Positions 1-9,587 of a DNA stretch of 64,000 bases are shown one piece after another. A program made the position numbers and the translations under genes. The stretch's first letter is position 1. Each line of letters starts with the position of its first letter. The notes under the pieces were generated by a model. That model saw nothing but the letters and a program-made list of their open reading frames with translations, ran no database searches and was not told the DNA's origin. The stretch is from Kitasatospora herbaricolor (lineage in GTDB: Bacteria; Actinomycetota; Actinomycetes; Streptomycetales; Streptomycetaceae): positions 434,001-498,000 of the forward strand of contig NZ_JAUSVA010000002.1 in the NCBI RefSeq assembly GCF_030813695.1, written 5' to 3'.

Positions 1-1193
1 CGGGTGGCCAGCAGGTGCTGCTGATCGACGTGTTGAGGGCTCCCGGCTCGATGGAGGCGGGTGAGCTCTTCCCCCGCCTGGCTCTGGTCGGCCGGTTCCC
101 GGCCGGTGACGACCCGCTGTTCGAAGCGGTCCGGTTTCAGGTCGGGGGCCTGAGTGAACTCGCCGGGGTGCCGGCCCTGAGCCGGGTCGGCACCCCGCGC
201 CAGCCCGAGCGCTCCTTCACCGCCACGGTGCACCCGCACGCCGCGCAGAACTGGGAGTGCTCGTCGGGTGAGCGGATCAGCCTGGAGTTCGAGGTCTCCC
301 AGAAGACCGACCTGAAGTTCAACATGACGGTGACCGCGCAACCGGTCGTCGAGGTCACCGGAACGCCGCGGACCGCGGAGCAGTGGGTCGATGACTTCGT
401 CCGCCCCTTGACCGAGCTTGCCGCGTTCGCCACCGGCCGGCGCCAGGACGTGGAGTGGGTGGTGCTGCGGCCCGAGCACACCGGGGAGAGGTTCACGGCG
501 CAGCTCTTCGCGGCCGGCATCAGCCAGGTGCCCTACCTGGCCGAGAAGCCCACCGACCGCCGCCAGCCCCTACTGCTGCGCCTCGGCCCCGAGGGTGCGG
601 ACCTGGCCGTCCTGTTGGAGCGGTGGCGGGCCCTGGCCGAGGAGCACGAGGTACTGCACCAGCACCTGGTCACCGTGGCGCGGCAGGTGCAGAGCACGAC
701 GGCCCGCTTCATGAGCGTGGTACCAGCGCTGGAGGCGTACCACGGGCGGACGCACGGGAAGCTGCCGCGGGCGGTGTTCAGGCAGCAGCGCAGGGACGTG
801 CTGGAGCGGCTCGAAGGCGCCGGGGTGGAACTGGAGGACTACGAGTGGGTCGACACCCAGCTGCCTGTGACAGGGGACCGGGCTCTGCACGAGCGCCTTC
901 AGCAGTTGGCCGAAAGCCTGCCGGACGGTATCCGGGCCCGGATCGAAGCGGCCACCGAGCCGCTGCCGGAAATGCTTCAAGGGATCCAGAGGACTCCGCT
1001 CGGCATCTGGCACGTGCTGGCCAAGGTGCGGAACAACCTCGCGCACGGCGGTGTGCGTCCTCAGCCAGGACAGGTGCAGCTGCTGTGCCGACTGGCCGAC
1101 ACGCTGGCCGCCGCTCTGGTCCTCCGGGATCTCGGTGTGTCCGAGGACCTGCTGGTGCAGTCGATCGACGACTCCCGCTGGAAGGTGAATTGA
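1..1193 (+). CDS. ApeA-like HEPN domain protein (5' end outside window)
   Basis: The frame is open to the left edge with no stop, so the true start probably lies upstream; the first possible start inside the window is GTG at 15 (392 residues from there). The C-terminal third is helical and carries R-N-N-L-A-H near residues 339-344, which fits the Rx4-6H signature of HEPN ribonucleases. The N-terminal part is beta-rich and resembles the ApeA N-terminal region. ApeA-type HEPN proteins include anti-phage abortive-infection factors, so RNA cleavage in defence is a plausible role, but this is inferred from family resemblance only. No partner gene is visible; what follows is a decayed intergenic stretch. 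Confidence 0.7.
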   Translation, partial: GGQQVLLIDVLRAPGSMEAGELFPRLALVGRFPAGDDPLFEAVRFQVGGLSELAGVPALSRVGTPRQPERSFTATVHPHAAQNWECSSGERISLEFEVSQKTDLKFNMTVTAQPVVEVTGTPRTAEQWVDDFVRPLTELAAFATGRRQDVEWVVLRPEHTGERFTAQLFAAGISQVPYLAEKPTDRRQPLLLRLGPEGADLAVLLERWRALAEEHEVLHQHLVTVARQVQSTTARFMSVVPALEAYHGRTHGKLPRAVFRQQRRDVLERLEGAGVELEDYEWVDTQLPVTGDRALHERLQQLAESLPDGIRARIEAATEPLPEMLQGIQRTPLGIWHVLAKVRNNLAHGGVRPQPGQVQLLCRLADTLAAALVLRDLGVSEDLLVQSIDDSRWKVN

Positions 1194-1520
1194 GCGCCTC
1201 GCCTGGGTGGACCGGCAACTCGCCTCACTACTGTCGTTCGTCCACGAAGGCTGGGTTGAGGCCCAGCACCGCGCCGACGAACGCAGCGACGCCTTCACCG
1301 TGATCCCCCTCAAAAAACGGCCTCCACACTGCTCTGGAAGACCTCGCGGTCCGCTAACGCCCGATGGCCCCTTGCGCTGACCTAGGGCGGCCACCGGTGT
1401 GGGCAGCCGCCCACAACCTGCCGCCGGGCCCCGCGCGCGATAGGTGCGCTCGGCAGATCCGCCCGGTCGAGGGCAGGCGGCGCATGAGCGTGACCAGCTA
1501 CGTGGTTGGTTCAGAGAAGG
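1194..1520. other. intergenic stretch with possible coding debris
   Basis: No intact gene. A frame on the + strand from about 1189 to 1375 reads like protein (FVHEGWVEAQ is followed by FTVIPLKKRPP) but has no credible start. It may be the debris of a gene lost between the HEPN gene and the VapC remnant. Confidence 0.3.
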
Positions 1521-1655
1521 CACAACACCTACGTCGGCGACGCGATCTACATCTCCCTGGCGGAGACGCTGAGCTGCCCGCTGGTGACGACCGACGGCAA
1601 GAGTGCCGGCGTGCCCGGCATCTCTTGCCCGGTGGAGCACATCCCCAAGGCATGA
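1521..1655 (+). pseudogene. VapC-type PIN toxin remnant (C-terminal end)
   Basis: About 43 codons ending at TGA 1653-1655 read as the C-terminal end of a PIN-domain VapC toxin: GDAIYISLAE is followed by CPLVTTD and a short tail. Those two blocks hold the acidic residues that usually bind metal in PIN nucleases. The N-terminal two thirds of the toxin and any VapB antitoxin are absent, so this is a fossil of a type II toxin-antitoxin module. It shows that this intergenic region has lost genes. Confidence 0.6.
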
Positions 1656-2326
1656 CCACGCGGCCAGCGTGCCGCGCCGCCGCGGCGGGGCGCCCAGCCG
1701 GGTGCGGCGAGGGCCGCACCCCGGGGACGCGGCAGGTGTCCGGGTTCCCCCGGTGGGGAACCCCGGACGGTGGGGCTGCGGGAAGTGGCCGCCATGCGGC
1801 CTCGGACGGCTGTTCTCCCCCGGCGGCGTCCTGGTATGGGATCAGCCGATGCGGATGATCCCGCCGCGGCGGCCAGCATCGACGCCCGTGCCGCGCCGCG
1901 GACGGCGAGGCCGCCCGCCGTGCGCGGGGTGCCTGTCGGCGGTCGAGGACATGGGTTCCGCCTTTCGGATGAAACTGACCGGAATTCCACCGCTCCAGTT
2001 CAACCAATGCTATTAACAGCTCACTTGACGGCTCATCGCATGTCCGGCATTGATCGGGAAAGCACAGTCCTGACCTGTTGCGATCGAATCGCATCGGTTC
2101 GCAGGGGCGTCACCGTGGCCGCCGGTGGGACTGGCTGGCTCGCCGGGGCAGACGTTGCAAGTGGGCTGTTTCGGTACGCGCCGGATCTGGCCAAGTTCGC
2201 TGAAATGCAACGAAGTTGTGACCGTCATGGATAGCTTTCGAGCGAACCGGAAGGCGTCGTTCGCCCATGGGCTGGGCGTTCCGACGCCCGGCTGCCTCTC
2301 CCTGACCTCCTTCGCAGACGGGAACC
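1656..2326. other. noncoding stretch upstream of the lectin-repeat gene
   Basis: No convincing gene on either strand. The part from about 1980 to 2110 is noticeably less GC-rich than its surroundings and could carry the promoter of the gene at 2330, but no clear -35/-10 pair can be assigned. Confidence 0.4.
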
Positions 2327-2329
2327 GTG

Positions 2330-5305
2330 ATGACCACCCCGAGCACCGGAACACCTGCCACCACCCCGGCGACACCCCCGGCCGCCCCTGCCGGGCTGGA
2401 CGGCGAGACACCCAAGGACCTGCTCCCGGCGACCGGCAACTACCCCACGGAGATCGTCCGCTACCGGTCGGTGGTGCTCACCGACATACCCGGCGCCAAG
2501 CCCTCGCGCAAGCTCACCGGCGCCCTCGACCTCGGCGAGGAGAACCTGCCGTTCTACGACCGTCCGGCCGAGGGCATGATCGTCACCACGGAGCAGAGCT
2601 GGAAGGCCGAGGGCGTTACGCTCGGCCGGCTGCTGCACAGCCTGGCGCTCGCGCCCGGGGAGAGCACCAAGGTCGCGGTTGTCGACTGGCAGCGCGGCAC
2701 CAAGGCCACCGGCACCGAGAACACCGCCGAGAACGACTCGCTCTCCAGCATCACCGACCAGAACCGCTCGATCAGCGAGGTCGCCAACGCGATCGCCCGC
2801 GAGGAGCAGTACGGCACCTCCCAGGCATCCCAGGCAAGCAACTCCGCCAGCTCGGGCGGCACCTTCGGCACCTCGCTCGGCATCATCAGCGGCGGCGCGT
2901 CCTGGAGTAACTCGTCCAACTCGGGATTCACGACCGCGGTCTCGCGCTCCACCGGCGTGAAGTCGGTCGCCGCCGAGGCCGCGCAGCGCATCGGCGCGCG
3001 CACCCAGCAACTGGCCACCGCCGCCCGCAGCCGGAACATGACCGTGGTACGGGAGACGACGCAGTCGGAGAAGGAGAAGGTCCTCACCCGCGTCGTCACC
3101 AACTACAACCACATGCACGCGATGTCGGTGCAGTACTACGAGGTCGTACAGGTCTACAGCGTGACGACCAAGCCGACCAAGCTCGAACGCTGCCTGTTCG
3201 TCCCGCTGCAGGAACTCACCTTCACCAACACCACGCTGCAGCGGTACAAGGAGGTCCTCGCGTCGATGGCGCCCGCCGAGTGGGCGAAAAAGATCCGGGA
3301 GGCCAACCCCTTCAACACCGCCGAGCGCAAGCTGGACGCGTGCACGGCGCCGGAAGCACCCCAGGCGGCGCACTTCGACGGGGTGGACCTCGCGGACATC
3401 GCCGCCTCTCCCATGGGCGTGTACGGGGTGCGCAAGTCCGACGGCAGCCCGGTCCGCTTCGACCCGGTGGCCCGGCAATGGAACCCGCTGCCCACCACCG
3501 GACTGGACAGTGCCCTGATCCGCATCGCGCCGGGCAAAGACACCCTCTGGGCGCTCAGGACCGACAACCTGCTCGTCCAGTTCGACGGCACGACCTGGCG
3601 GCGCGACGCACAGGGCTGGGCGGGACGCTCACTGGCATGTGGTCTGGACGGCACGCTCTACCTCATCGGCATGGGCAACGCTATCCACTACCGTGACCCG
3701 AACGGCGTATCGCATGACACGACCGTCCTGGCTGACGACATCACCGCTGTCGGCCGGGACAGGGCCTGGTACTGCCGGCAGGGGCGGACCTACGAGCGCA
3801 GCGGCAGCGGATGGCTGGAGCGGACCCCGGTGCCGAACGTGCAACGCCTGTCCGCGGGCCCGGACGGCACACTGTGGGGCATCACCAACGAGGGCAAGGC
3901 CCTCGTGGTGGAACCGGGCGCGACAGCCTGGACCACCCCCAAGCCCCCCTTCGCGACGATCACCGGCATGGCCGAGATCGTCTCGTCCACCAACGGGGAC
4001 CACTGGGTGCTGCGGACCGACGGCTCCCTCCTGCGGATCCTGATGGCGCAGCGGGAAGCGCCGGTGGCCTTCGACGCCCCGCCGAAAGCCGACTCCCCCT
4101 ACGCCTCCAAGATCGACGTCTGGTACGACGAGGCCGGAATCCGCAGCATTCAGGTGGTCTTCCCCGGTCAGACCGTCCGCTTCGGCGACAGTGGCGGCTC
4201 CGGCGTCCTTCAGCGCGCCTCCTACACCTTCGGCCCTACCGACAAACTGCTCTCCTACGACGCCTGGGCCGGCACCGGCGCCCGCGGCAGCCTCGCCGGA
4301 CTGCGCCTGACGATGACCTCGGGCGTGGCCAACTTCGGCGTCGCCGAGACCACCACCGCGGCACCCGACCTGAGTGAGGACGCCGGCGGAGCGGCCCTGT
4401 GTGGGCTGTTCGGCGCGACGGTGAAGGCCGGTACCCGCACCTACCTCTCCTCGCTCGGCTTCCACGTGCGCGGCGGGAGCGTGCCGCAAGCGGTACTGGA
4501 CCACCTCAACGACAACCGCCGCCACTACAGCCAGGCCGTGTGGGCCAACGCCGACGAGCTGACCCTCAGCCGCATCCTCGCCAACTACTCCTACACCCCG
4601 GCCGGCTCGACCGCCGCCGCGGTCCCGCTCGGCATGCTGCTGGACCCCAAGCCCGTCGCCGCCACCGGCAACTACCTCGGCTTCCGGTGGAACTTCCCCA
4701 CCGAACAGGAACGCGAGACATGGGCCAAGGCCCGCCACCAGAGCGACACCTCGCTCGGCGCGTCGGTGACCAACACCATCGCCATCGCCACCGACGGCGT
4801 GTTCGCTGAGGCCGTCCTCGGCCGGGCAAACTCGGCGGAGAAGATCGACCTCACACGATTTTGGAACTGGAAGGACTCGCCCATCCAGATCACCGCCCCC
4901 GACATCGCACCGGTCGCCACCGGCACCCGCGCGCAGAACCTCGACCTCTCGGTGGCCGGCTTGGGAACCACTGCGGCGTCCTTCACACCGCTGGTGGCCA
5001 TGCCCGACCCGACCGGCCTCCAGGCCGCGCAGGCCATCACCACCGCGAACCTGTTCCGCGACATGAGCGGCCTCAACACCATGGGCCAGGTCCTCACCAA
5101 GGGCATCGAAGCTGCCGCCGCCGGCGATAAGGCCGCCGGCGAACGCGCCCAGGACGCCATGAAGACCGCCACCCAGCACCTGGAGAAGATGGCCGAACTC
5201 GCCATCCAGGCCACCAAGAAGGCCACACCGGCCGGGGCCGCCACCAACCCGACCGTCACCGGAGGTGAGATCAACCAAGCCGTCAAGGCCGCAACAAAAG
5301 CCTGA
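2330..5305 (+). CDS. large tectonin-repeat and jacalin-like lectin protein
   Basis: A protein of about 991 residues (GTG 2327 directly before ATG 2330; a GA-rich ribosome site precedes both). A Thr/Pro/Ala-rich N-terminus leads to a region with a Ser/Gly/Asn-rich patch (about residues 165-205) and a charged helical stretch (about 225-260). Residues about 358-575 hold repeats of the tectonin type (a short strand, W or Y, then a D-G-T turn: GKDTLWALR, DGTLYLI, DGTLWGIT). Residues about 588-705 resemble a jacalin-like lectin domain, with SKIDVWYD at its start and SSLGFHVRG at its end. The rest is helical and Ala-rich. No signal peptide or membrane segment is seen. A sugar-binding effector or surface factor is possible; the function is unknown. 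A strong terminator follows. Confidence 0.75.
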   Translation: MTTPSTGTPATTPATPPAAPAGLDGETPKDLLPATGNYPTEIVRYRSVVLTDIPGAKPSRKLTGALDLGEENLPFYDRPAEGMIVTTEQSWKAEGVTLGRLLHSLALAPGESTKVAVVDWQRGTKATGTENTAENDSLSSITDQNRSISEVANAIAREEQYGTSQASQASNSASSGGTFGTSLGIISGGASWSNSSNSGFTTAVSRSTGVKSVAAEAAQRIGARTQQLATAARSRNMTVVRETTQSEKEKVLTRVVTNYNHMHAMSVQYYEVVQVYSVTTKPTKLERCLFVPLQELTFTNTTLQRYKEVLASMAPAEWAKKIREANPFNTAERKLDACTAPEAPQAAHFDGVDLADIAASPMGVYGVRKSDGSPVRFDPVARQWNPLPTTGLDSALIRIAPGKDTLWALRTDNLLVQFDGTTWRRDAQGWAGRSLACGLDGTLYLIGMGNAIHYRDPNGVSHDTTVLADDITAVGRDRAWYCRQGRTYERSGSGWLERTPVPNVQRLSAGPDGTLWGITNEGKALVVEPGATAWTTPKPPFATITGMAEIVSSTNGDHWVLRTDGSLLRILMAQREAPVAFDAPPKADSPYASKIDVWYDEAGIRSIQVVFPGQTVRFGDSGGSGVLQRASYTFGPTDKLLSYDAWAGTGARGSLAGLRLTMTSGVANFGVAETTTAAPDLSEDAGGAALCGLFGATVKAGTRTYLSSLGFHVRGGSVPQAVLDHLNDNRRHYSQAVWANADELTLSRILANYSYTPAGSTAAAVPLGMLLDPKPVAATGNYLGFRWNFPTEQERETWAKARHQSDTSLGASVTNTIAIATDGVFAEAVLGRANSAEKIDLTRFWNWKDSPIQITAPDIAPVATGTRAQNLDLSVAGLGTTAASFTPLVAMPDPTGLQAAQAITTANLFRDMSGLNTMGQVLTKGIEAAAAGDKAAGERAQDAMKTATQHLEKMAELAIQATKKATPAGAATNPTVTGGEINQAVKAATKA

Positions 5306-5316
5306 CCGCCACACCA

Positions 5317-5344
5317 GCGGGCCCGGACGACAACCCGGGCCCGC
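5317..5344 (+). terminator. hairpin terminator after the lectin-repeat gene
   Basis: Perfect 10-bp inverted repeat GCGGGCCCGG / CCGGGCCCGC with an 8-nt loop, 12 nt after the stop codon. Confidence 0.7.
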
Positions 5345-5513
5345 CGCGCCATCGCATCCCACCCCGAACCTCGGCGATGTAGTCCCGCTCCTCAGCCAGG
5401 GCCTGGCGCACCGCGCGTTCCACCTCCCACGCCGGTCCGAGACGACCGCCAAGCGGCCCGCTCGGGCCGGCGCGCGACGATGAGACAGGGCGCCCCCGCC
5501 ATCGGATTTGCGG

Positions 5514-5545
5514 GACGGATGCGTCCAGCCGCAGACGCATCCGTC
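5514..5545. terminator. hairpin between convergent genes
   Basis: Perfect inverted repeat of 12 bp (core ACGGATGCGTC / GACGCATCCGT) with an 8-nt loop. It lies just past the stop of the formaldehyde dehydrogenase gene, which it probably terminates on the - strand. Confidence 0.7.
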
Positions 5546-5560
5546 GCCTTCCAGGCGGTC

Positions 5561-6721
5561 TCAGTCGTGGCCGTCGGGGTGGAGAGCGACCTTGATCCAG
5601 CCCTCGTCACGGGCGTCGAAGTGCTCGTACGCCTCCGGCGCCTGGTCGAGGCCCAGCTCGTGGGAGACGACGAAGCTCGGCTCGGCCCTCCCGGCGGCGA
5701 TCAGATCCCGCAGCGCCCGGTTGTAGCGCTTCACCGGAGCCTGGCCGGTGCCCATCCGCTGGCCCTTGAACCACATTATGCCGAAGTCGATCGGGATCTT
5801 CCCCTTCGCCTCCAGCTCACCCTGGGCCTCGGCGCCTCCGGGGTCCTCGGGCAGGAAAACCCCGACCACACCGATGTCACCGCAAAAACGCACCGCTTCG
5901 ATCAAGCCGTTCAAGGTCAGGCTGGCGTCCTCCTGGCCCTGCGGATCGTGGGCCTGGTAGCCGACGCACTCGCAGCCGTTGTCGGCGCCCAGCCCCAAGG
6001 TGGCGTCCTTCACGACTTCGGCGACGTCCTGCTCGGCCGTGTCGATCGCGATGGCGCCGAGGTCCTCGGCCACCTGCAGCCGGTCACGCCGGTGGTCGGC
6101 CACCCAGACGCGGCCGGCGCCCCTGATGATCGCGGAGTAGACGGCCATCAGTCCGACGGAGCCCGCTCCGTAGACGAGGGTCTGGTCGCCGGGTTTGACG
6201 TTCGCCATCTCGGTGGCGTGGTAGCCGGTGGGGAAGATGTCGGCGAGCATCACGTAGTCCAACTGGCGTTCGGCCGCGTCCTCGCCAAGGCGCAGGGCGT
6301 TGAAATCGCCGTACGGGACGCGCAGGAGCTCGGCCTGCCCGCCCTGGTAGGGCCCCATCTCGGCGAAACCGTAAGCAGCGCCGGCCATGGCAGGCTTGGG
6401 CTGCATGGTCAGGCAGTAGCTCGTCAGGCCACGCTCGCACTGCTTGCAGAAGCCGCAGGCGATGTTGAACGGCATGACCACCCAGTCGCCCACCGCGACC
6501 TTGCTGACCGCGGGCCCGACTTCGACCACCTGCCCCAGGTTCTCGTGCCCAAGGGTGCGACCCGTCTCGAAGGACGAGCGGCCCTCGTACATGTGCAGGT
6601 CCGATCCGCAGATGTTGGTGGTGGTGATCCTCACCAGGATGTCGCAGGGGTGCTCGATCCTCGCGTCCGGCACGTCCTTGACCGTGACCGTCCGAGGTCC
6701 GTCGTAAATCGCTGCCTTCAC
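5561..6721 (-). CDS. fdhA: glutathione-independent formaldehyde dehydrogenase
   Basis: A 386-residue zinc-dependent medium-chain dehydrogenase that oxidises formaldehyde to formate with NAD and without free glutathione. Catalytic zinc ligands are visible in CGSDLH and GHE near the N-terminus, and the structural zinc site in CGFCKQC followed by SYC. The nucleotide-binding loop is GAGSVG. Length fits the family. The frame extends further upstream, but GTG at 6721 is chosen because VKAAIYDGP is the usual N-terminus and AGGA lies 7 nt before it. It stands alone, convergent with the lectin-repeat gene. It probably detoxifies formaldehyde; other aldehydes are possible substrates. Confidence 0.9.
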   Translation of the reverse strand: MKAAIYDGPRTVTVKDVPDARIEHPCDILVRITTTNICGSDLHMYEGRSSFETGRTLGHENLGQVVEVGPAVSKVAVGDWVVMPFNIACGFCKQCERGLTSYCLTMQPKPAMAGAAYGFAEMGPYQGGQAELLRVPYGDFNALRLGEDAAERQLDYVMLADIFPTGYHATEMANVKPGDQTLVYGAGSVGLMAVYSAIIRGAGRVWVADHRRDRLQVAEDLGAIAIDTAEQDVAEVVKDATLGLGADNGCECVGYQAHDPQGQEDASLTLNGLIEAVRFCGDIGVVGVFLPEDPGGAEAQGELEAKGKIPIDFGIMWFKGQRMGTGQAPVKRYNRALRDLIAAGRAEPSFVVSHELGLDQAPEAYEHFDARDEGWIKVALHPDGHD

Positions 6722-7286
6722 GGGGACATCCTCACCGCCGTCCCGCGCCTCGCCCACCTCTGCTTGCGTCAGGGACGACTGGCCGATAGCGGAGCGCCGG
6801 CCGCCGGGTCTGGCGATCCGGCTGCCGCGCCCCTCGAATGGTTGCTTTCGCCGGGCGGTCCTGGAGGCCGTCGGGCACGCCGGCCGCCAAGGGGAGGGCC
6901 TCTGCTCGGGGCAACGAGCGCCCGGCGTTGGGCTCCTACCCGAAGTTGTCGAACTGTCCCGCCCAGGGAGGCAAAGCCTCGCCCGCGAACACCCGGGCCG
7001 GCCTGCGTCCAGTACGCGGGAAGCGATCAGCCGCGACCGATCCGCCGCCCCACCGACCACCACCAACAGCGGAAGAGAGGGCCAGGAGGGGGATGTCGAA
7101 ATTTCCGGCTGCCGTGCGCTCTGGGCTGGGCAGATGCCGGACGCTGGCGCGGCGGGGGGTGGTGGCGTCAGGGCTACGTCGGGGGCAGGTCAGGAGTATG
7201 TCGGGAGTCCCGGTCGGCCCCGGAGGTTGCTCCGGGTGTTGCTTCGTCGCAGGGTTCCCGGCGGCAAGCCGAGGAGCTGTGGGACC
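6722..7286. other. noncoding stretch upstream of fdhA
   Basis: Open frames here have no ribosome site or recognisable family. It probably holds the fdhA promoter, but no motif stands out. Confidence 0.4.
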
Positions 7287-7760
7287 TCAGGCTTGTCGGG
7301 GGTGTTGCACACGTGCGGTGTCGCCGCCGAAGGGCAGGAACGTGGATCGGCTGGCGAGGAGCCAGACGCCCTCGATCTTGCGGAAGGTGTCCTCGTAGTG
7401 GCCCACGTTCGCCGGGAGCCGGGGTGGCAGCATGCCGCCGGTGTATCCGTCGACCCGGTATGTCGCGAAGTAGGACGTTGCGCTGGCCTGCGCCGCCGAT
7501 TCCAAGGTGACCAGGATGTTCGTCGTCATACGACGTGAGAGCCGGTCCTTGGGCCGGGACCCGAAGTAGGCGCGAAGCGCCTCACGTCCCTCCACCCGGC
7601 GATCGCCGTGCGGCCACTCCCAGACTCCGTCGGGTGTGAACAGCTCTGCCACGCTGCTGGGATCCCCCAGGTCGAGTCGACGGAGGAACTCGACAATCAG
7701 CCGTTTGCAGGCTCGCTCGGCCAGGAGATGCTCCATCGGGTCCAGGCTTTCGTCGACCAT
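7287..7760 (-). CDS. NTF2-like / SnoaL-fold family protein
   Basis: 157 residues with the layout of the nuclear transport factor 2-like fold: an N-terminal helical part (ACKRLIVEFLRRLDLGD), then VAELFTPDGVWEW, a bulge with REALRAYFG, and beta strands ending in VWLLASRST. Such proteins are small-molecule binding or isomerase/hydratase-like enzymes; the substrate cannot be told. ATG 7760 is preferred over an upstream TTG because AGGA lies 8 nt before it. It is a single gene between fdhA and the SDR gene. Confidence 0.75.
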   Translation of the reverse strand: MVDESLDPMEHLLAERACKRLIVEFLRRLDLGDPSSVAELFTPDGVWEWPHGDRRVEGREALRAYFGSRPKDRLSRRMTTNILVTLESAAQASATSYFATYRVDGYTGGMLPPRLPANVGHYEDTFRKIEGVWLLASRSTFLPFGGDTARVQHPRQA

Positions 7761-7921
7761 CGACAATTCCTACCAACCTGCCCTGGACACCGCAACGGAT
7801 TTGCCAGCAAGACCGGTCCGGCCGGGCTCGACGAGGCGGGCCCACACCCCCGGCAGCACGTCCGTGCCTGCGCCTCACGCTCCACCCGGTCAGGGCCCCG
7901 AGGCGCAGCTTTTGACGGGAT

Positions 7922-8812
7922 TCAGGGCAGGGGTGTGCCGCCGGTGGCGTTGACGATCTCCCCGGTGATGTAGGAGGCCTCGGGGGACGCGAGGAAGACG
8001 TAGGCGGGGGCCATCTCGGCAGGCTGGGCGGGGCGGCCCATCGGGGACTGCTCGCCGAAGTGTGCGACCTTCTCCTCGTCCATGGTGGCGGGGATCAGGG
8101 GGGTCCATACCGGCCCGGGCGCGACCGCGTTGACGCGGATCCCGTCGGGGGCGAGCTGCACGGCCAAACCCTGGGTGAACGCGACGATCCCGGCCTTCGT
8201 CATCGCATAGTCGAGCAGGTGCGGGCTGGGCTTGTACGCCTGGACCGAGGCGGTGTTGATCACCGACGCACCCTCACGCAGGTGCGGCAGAGCGGCCCGG
8301 GTGAGCCAGAACATGCCGTACAGGTTGGTCTTCATGACGCGGTCGAACTGGTCCGTGCTGATCGCCGCCAGACCATCCGGCTGGGACATCTGGTAGGCGG
8401 CGTTGTTGACCAGGATGTCCAGAGCGCCCAGCTCCCGCAGGCACCGCTGCACGAGGTCCGCGCAGAAGCCCTCCTCGCGGACGTCTCCGGCCACCGCCAG
8501 GGCCCGCCGCCCGGACTCCTCGACCACGCGCATCGTCTCCTCGGCGTCGGCCTGCTCGGCGGCCAGGTGGCAGAACGCGACGTCCGCACCCTCCCTAGCG
8601 AAGGCCAGCGCCACCGCCCGACCGATCCCGGAGTCACCGCCCGTGACCAGAGCGACCCGGCCCGTAAGGCGGCCGGACCCGCGATAGGTGCCCTCGCCGT
8701 GGTCGGGCGCCGGCTCCATCGCCTCGCTGCTGCCTGGGTGCTGCTGGGACTGCGCTGGCAGCGGCGGACCGGGCCGGCGGTGCGCCGGCGCGGGATGGGA
8801 CTGATCGCTCAT
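7922..8812 (-). CDS. SDR family oxidoreductase of the general-stress type
   Basis: 296-residue short-chain dehydrogenase. A Pro/His-rich N-terminal extension of about 45 residues precedes the Rossmann glycine motif TGGDSGIGRA; NNAAYQ follows, then the catalytic Ser (TASVQAY) and Tyr-x3-Lys (YAMTKAG). The extension and sequence match the YhxC/YdaD group, often annotated as stress-induced NAD(P)-dependent oxidoreductases. The substrate is unknown. GTG 8815 is an alternative start. Neighbours include hemerythrin and other stress genes. Confidence 0.88.
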   Translation of the reverse strand: MSDQSHPAPAHRRPGPPLPAQSQQHPGSSEAMEPAPDHGEGTYRGSGRLTGRVALVTGGDSGIGRAVALAFAREGADVAFCHLAAEQADAEETMRVVEESGRRALAVAGDVREEGFCADLVQRCLRELGALDILVNNAAYQMSQPDGLAAISTDQFDRVMKTNLYGMFWLTRAALPHLREGASVINTASVQAYKPSPHLLDYAMTKAGIVAFTQGLAVQLAPDGIRVNAVAPGPVWTPLIPATMDEEKVAHFGEQSPMGRPAQPAEMAPAYVFLASPEASYITGEIVNATGGTPLP

Positions 8813-9042
8813 CACAGTGTTCGGCCTTTCCGGGAACGGGAGCAGGGAGGTCCAGGACGTCTGCCCGACTGCGCCCGCCCCACCCGCCCCACTGATGATG
8901 GTGCGTCCGGGTATGGGCGGCCCGCGCAGTGGACTGCTGTAGCCGGGTGACCCGGCGGTCAGGCCACCGCTGGACGCCCTGATGCGGGGTAGGCGAGGCC
9001 CGCAGACGGCTCAACTCCCCATTGCGACGACGGAGGACCCGA

Positions 9043-9520
9043 ATGGACGCGATTGTGCTGCTCAAGGACGACCACCAGACGGTGGAGAAGCTGTTCAAGG
9101 CATTCGAGAACGCCGGGAAAGCAGGCCTACGCCGAGAAGCGGAAGATCGCCGACCAGGTGATCGAGGAACTCACCGTCCACGCCGTCATCGAGGAGGAGA
9201 TCTTCTACCCGGCCGCCCGCGGGGCCGCCCCCGACACCAAGGACCACGTCCTGGAGAGCGTCGAGGAGCACCACGTCGTGATGTGGATGCTGTCCGAGCT
9301 GGCCGGCATGGATCCGAAGGACGAGCGGTTCGACGCGAAGATGACCGTCCTGATGGAGAACGTACGCCACCACGTCGAGGAGGAGGAGAAGGAGTGGTTC
9401 CCCGAGGTCCGTAAGGCCATGGGTCGCAACCGCCTGGTCGAACTCGGTGAACGCCTCGCGGAGGCGAAGAAGACCGCCACCCGTGACCCCCTGAAGGTCC
9501 CCAGCGCCGCCAACGCCTGA
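9043..9520 (+). pseudogene. hemerythrin HHE domain protein, frameshifted copy
   Basis: The first 26 codons (ATG 9043, MDAIVLLKDDHQTVEKLF) lie in one frame. From about 9120 the protein continues in another frame (AYAEKRKIADQVIEEL onward) to TGA 9518-9520. Removing one A from the AAA at 9118-9120 restores a protein nearly identical to the intact copy at 24218-24706. The metal-binding histidines and acids (DDH, HAVIEEE, EEHH, RHHVEEEE) are all present. Hemerythrin-like proteins bind a di-iron centre and oxygen or nitric oxide. Either a recent pseudogene or a one-base sequencing error. Confidence 0.8.
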
Positions 9521-9587
9521 CAGCGGCAGCACCCTAGCCGGACGCCGCCCGGTGGTGCCCGAGGAGGCGGGGGCGGAGGCTTGGTCC

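Noticed and set aside
1364..2094. Several overlapping open frames on both strands between the HEPN and lectin genes
   Set aside because: All are low-complexity Arg/Pro/Ala readings of GC-rich DNA; only the VapC remnant inside is recognisable.
3629..5452. Long - strand open frame (over 600 codons) opposite the lectin-repeat gene
   Set aside because: Shadow of the + strand gene; Val/Gly-rich composition, no ribosome site, no family.
9118..9122. Programmed frameshifting in the hemerythrin gene
   Set aside because: GGGAAAGCAG is not a known slippery heptamer in this setting and the paralogue reads straight through, so an indel is simpler.
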